This document shows, piece by piece, positions 60,401 through 64,000 of a stretch of DNA of 64,000 nucleotides. A model generated the notes under the pieces. That model saw only the letters and a list, made by a program, of their open reading frames with translations, made no database searches and was not told the DNA's origin. Every line of letters begins with the position of its first letter. The first letter of the stretch is position 1. The stretch covers positions 72,501 to 136,500 of the forward strand of contig CAWZYM010000254.1 of assembly GCA_963966185.1 (NCBI GenBank). Direction: 5' to 3'. This stretch comes from Rhabditoides inermis (Eukaryota > Nematoda > Chromadorea > Rhabditida > Rhabditidae). Both the position numbers and the translations under genes were made by a program.

Positions 60401-63400
60401 AGATCCTCGATGAACCACTGGTCGCCGAGGAAGTTGCACGCCATGTCGACGTCTCCGTTGTAGATAAGCATACGCAGAGGGTACCCGGACTGGACAATGT
60501 GGTCGAATACGGCGCCCGTGTCGTTGTGCTGCTGCGTGTAGATAGAGTTGATAGTGGAGCTGAAAAAGTAATTTTAACGTTTTCATAAACCATCTATGTA
60601 ACATACTTGCAATCGATCCACTTCGAAGCGAGAGGATTGATGTGAAGAGCCGCGCGCACGTCTGGGTTGTTTAGCCAGTTGGCAGCAGCCGATGAGGCGA
60701 AGCACGGGAAGCCTCCCTGCGAGTCGGTGGAGTAGGAGGAGACAAGAGAACCCTGATCCACGAATCCAGCGTCCTTATTATTCATCTTGGTCTCCAGGTG
60801 ATTGCGAACTTTCTCCTTGTGAGCAGAAAGAACGCGTGATCCGAACACCGTAGAGGTTTGCTGGTAGCAGTCCTGGTACATGTTGTACACGAAGTTGCTG
60901 AAACGAGACATTTGAGACTGTCTTTTAATGAGTTTTTTTTTTTCTAATTGGCAAATGATGATACTACAATTCGAGAAAACAACTAAAAACTCACATAGTG
61001 TCGCAGATTCTTGTCTGTGACATATCGACTACCATCTGTCCACACGGATCGGAAGTGTTACGTGGATGCGCTCGGCCGGCCGAGTCGACTGAAATGTGCG
61101 CGGAAAAGTCGCACTGTTCGAACCAATTAGCTCCCGTCGATGTCGGACAGCACTTCTGCAGCGCGTCCCACTCGCTGCAAACACATAGGTACATAATTAT
61201 GGGATTGAAGCACTCACGTCTTTCCGCTCATGCCGTGGAAATAAAGTAGGTGAGGCGCTGAGTTGAACTGCTGCAGTTCGGACAGCTCCCCGTTGCCGAC
61301 TGCCATTCCAACCAAGTTCAATCCGACAATGTTTCCGGACTGGATTTTGTCGATGAGAAGGCTGGTGAGAGTTGGCACGTACACTCCTCCATATGACTCT
61401 CCAGTCACGTAAAACGGGCGGTTCACATACTCGGGGTAGACAGTGAGGAAGTCCTTGATAGCCAGATAGTTGTCCATAGCCGTTTTTGCGTCATCGTAGC
61501 CCTGATCAGGATTCTCGGACTGGTTCTGGTAGGAGAATCCCACATTGCGAGGGCCTTCCAGGAACAAAACGTTGGCTGCCTTGTTCCAGGAGTAGATGTT
61601 TTCGAACAGAGTGTTGTTGTCGGCGTTGGCGTGGAAGGGTCCGAGCTCTGTGAGGAGTCCGCCGAGAGACGAGCATCCCGGTCCTCCGTTCAGCCAAAGA
61701 ATCAGCGGGTCAGTGAGAGGTTTCGACTGCGATTCCACCAGCCAGTAGTGCAGGTAGTTGCCGGTCACACCATGCAGATACCCGGAGTACTGCTTGAAGT
61801 TGAGGCTGTAGGTAAGGCCGGGCAGCGACCACACGCGATCCGCCTGCTTGCGGGTGACTGAAACACGTACACTAATAAAATAGTCTCTTTTAGAAAACTA
61901 CATGGCTTCTCCGGTGGCGCTTGATACTGCGGCATTAGAGGCTGGGGCTGATGGGAGATGCCGGTGGGCGTGGTGTAGTTATTGGTGCCTCGCAGGAAGT
62001 TGGTGAGCATCTGTTGCGAGGCCGCCGCACGACTGCGCGGCACCATGTGACCCGCGCCCTGAATGTGGATAGTTCTTACATGATCCTACGACCAAACACC
62101 GAACAACGAACCTTGACGGTCACAAGGTCAATAGTAGTCGTGCTAGCAGTGAATTGCTTTGCGAAGCCTGCAGTTGTGAATAGGAACTGCGGACCGCGCT
62201 GGTAGAACCACTCGTAGCGCTGTTGTGTCACATTCATCTGAAACAGAATACTGTTTTCGCAACGCATCATTCTGTCGTAACGCTAACTGACAGAAACATA
62301 GTTTTTTCTGATCGTACCTTGTTGCTCTTGGCCAGCGCCTCAATGAACCACTCGTCGCCGAGAAAGTTGCACGCGAGGTCGGCGTCGCCATTGTAGATGA
62401 GAAGCGACATGGGATGCTCTGCAACGTGTATGTTTGTGATAGCTCTTGAGTCACATGCTCACTGGATTCGATGATCGACTGGAACGTGGGCGTCATGTCG
62501 TTGTGCGTCTGCACCAGCGTGTCCCCCACAACGTCGCTGAAAGTAGTTGTTGAATGTGTGCTTTAGTACAGCAGTTTACGTAGCTTTTGTACTTAGTTGA
62601 AAGTAACCCATTCACCTGCATCCTTGCCAATCTGGCAGCCCTTGCCGCACGTGCAGAGCCTTCTGCACATCTGCGCGATTCATAAATTTGCTGAACGATC
62701 ATTATCTTGTTGTTGTATACCTCTACAACCTCAACCATGTACTCACACTTGCGCCGCATATCTGAAGCACGGAAATCCGAACAGCGCATCCGTTGAGTAC
62801 CTGTTAATTTTTGCCTGAAAAGACATAGGACATTTCATGCAAATCCGACAATAATAGTGTTAAACTAACACTTCAATTTGTGAGAAAAAACCTTTGTTTT
62901 TGTTTTGTTCATATTTGCCACTGCCTTAGCTAAGTGGCTAACAAAATTTCAACTCTGAATTAGGTTCCACCACAAACAGTGCACAGCTCAACGTTTCAAT
63001 CCTTCAATACGGCAGAAATCGAACACAAAAAAAAGATAAACGCTAACAAACGATAGCCACTTTCTACGTTGTTCAAAGTTCAATGCGTGCTTGCGGGCTC
63101 GGTTCCTGCCTACTTCAAATGTTTTGTTCGCGTGAAAATGAGAAGTTGTGGAACAAGTGAGTTTTCACTGTGAACACAAAAGACCTCACTCCTTGATCGA
63201 CAAACGGGTTCGATCCATCTGTGAACATGTGGTAGTCACTGTTGCTGAGCTGTCTGAATGTCTCGATCAGTCGTGAGCGCTTAGCTGTCCTGAAGTCATT
63301 GAAGGCGGTCGCGTCACCAGAGAAGTCGTAGCAGTCTTCATATGAGTTGTATTCGTTGTTTCTGAAAAGCTCAATGTGTTGATCTAAACACTATGAAAAG

Positions 63401-64000
63401 GACACACATCCGTCTAAAATAGAAATACGTTTGTATGCGAACTCACTGTGTGCTCCAGACGATCGTCTTTCCCAGTTTCATAATCTCTCGTCCGCAACGC
63501 GCGTCGTGCTCGTTGGTGTAGTTCTTGAGCGTGGGGTAGTCTGGAACAAGAGACAATCACCGCGTCGACTCCTGTCTCACCTCCAGGCGGCATGTACAGC
63601 CACTGTGTGAAGTCGCAGTCGGCGAGTGGCCGGCCGCTCGAGTCGGCGCAGCAAGAGCGCAGCGAGTCGTACTCACTCAACACGACAACATGTCAATCAA
63701 CTAGTCTTGCTCACGTCTTTCCAATGAAGCCTCGGTAGTACGCGAGATCGACGGCCGAGTTGACCTGGTGCTTCATGTTCAGGATGCCGTTGCCGATTGT
63801 CATTCCGGCGATGTTCAACTTCAGCGTTCCGTTCTTAAAAAAGGATTTTTTTTTAATCTCAAGGCTCGCCATCAGTGCATGTGTCTGCTTTCCTTCACAT
63901 TACAAGCTCCTTCGTGAAATCTTTATGACCTGTCAATTTGGCATACGCACCTGGACTGTCTTGATAAGCAGATCGGTGAGCATCGGCGCGTACACGCCAC
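54441..64000 (-). CDS. multi-domain serine carboxypeptidase (peptidase S10 repeats), partial
   Basis: One gene with at least four tandem S10 (alpha/beta-hydrolase) domains, like C. elegans K10C2.1. It is open at the right edge. Minus-strand order: domain A about 64000-61905 (N-terminal part missing), B about 61860-60190, C about 60040-57960, D about 57841-54740. Single exons bridge two domains: 60471-59821 holds the Asp and His of B, a linker and the start of C. The oxyanion motif is NGGPGCSS (B, D) or NGGPGCTS (C). Nucleophile Ser is in GESYGG (B at 61394, C at 59341) and GESYAG (D near 57030); that of A lies just beyond 64000. Asp is in YNGDVD (B, C, D) or YNGDAD (A). His is in GAGH[FM]VP in all four. 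The C-terminus, after a Thr/Pro-rich stretch, is [17 protein letters not shown], a GPI-signal-like tail (stop at 54441). Confidence 0.9.
55616..55668. repeat. short tandem repeat of TTTGATCACATAT
   Basis: A 23-24 bp unit (TTTGATCACATATAGCGCTCGG type) occurs about twice in an intron of carboxypeptidase domain D. Confidence 0.7.
62825..63190 (+). mobile_element. TIR/tRNA-like element, diverged copy 6, in a carboxypeptidase intron
   Basis: Positions about 62930-63170 retain the order of the family: AACGTTTCAATCCTTCAATA, the B-box-like GCGGGCTCGGTTCCTGCC near 63095, then AAATGTTTTGTTCGCGTGAA and GAGAAGTTGTGG as in copy 2. The ends are eroded. Confidence 0.55.

Noticed and set aside
1..64000. CRISPR arrays, operons with ribosome binding sites, prokaryotic promoters
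   Set aside because: The window is clearly eukaryotic with spliced genes; no regularly spaced repeat-spacer array is present.

Overview
The window looks like rhabditid-type nematode nuclear DNA. It has many short GT-AG introns with tight TTTTCAG-like acceptors, nematode-type seven-transmembrane chemoreceptor genes, a PDZ-LIM muscle gene with the full nematode alp-1 layout, and a tandem-domain serine carboxypeptidase like C. elegans K10C2.1. Exons are clearly GC-richer than introns. No spliced-leader sequence is visible, so genus and species cannot be given.

Layout. 1-8.5 kb is repeat-rich and holds candidate minus-strand exons, a large AT/GCGATT-rich element and tRNA-like repeats. 8.6-33.6 kb carries three plus-strand Str-type chemoreceptor genes (8.6-11.0, 21.5-23.1 and 31.9-33.6 kb), all with the same ten-exon structure. 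One unrelated minus-strand receptor lies at 25.7-26.8 kb. Mobile elements separate them: a DIRS/PAT-like tyrosine-recombinase retrotransposon with split direct repeats (11.3-16.4 kb), a palindromic Tc1-like remnant (18.1-19.6 kb), truncated LINE 3' ends, and a PIF/Harbinger remnant inside about 590-bp inverted arms (28.2-31.6 kb).

From 34.4 to 51.8 kb lies alp-1 (one PDZ, a ZASP-like motif, four LIM domains). A small secreted-protein gene sits on the opposite strand inside one of its introns (38.7-41.1 kb). On the minus strand follow an FkbM-type methyltransferase-like gene (52.1-54 kb) and one long carboxypeptidase gene (54.4 kb to beyond the right edge). That gene encodes at least four tandem S10 domains and a C-terminal tail that looks like a GPI-anchor signal.

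The most unusual material is: (i) a family of short elements combining terminal inverted repeats with a tRNA-like core; (ii) three different non-autonomous families that all end in TTAAAG...CTTTAA; (iii) the split-repeat PAT-like element; (iv) the multi-catalytic carboxypeptidase; and (v) a splice acceptor that appears to be supplied by a transposon terminus. All exon models come from reading splice signals and phase by eye. No search or alignment could be run.
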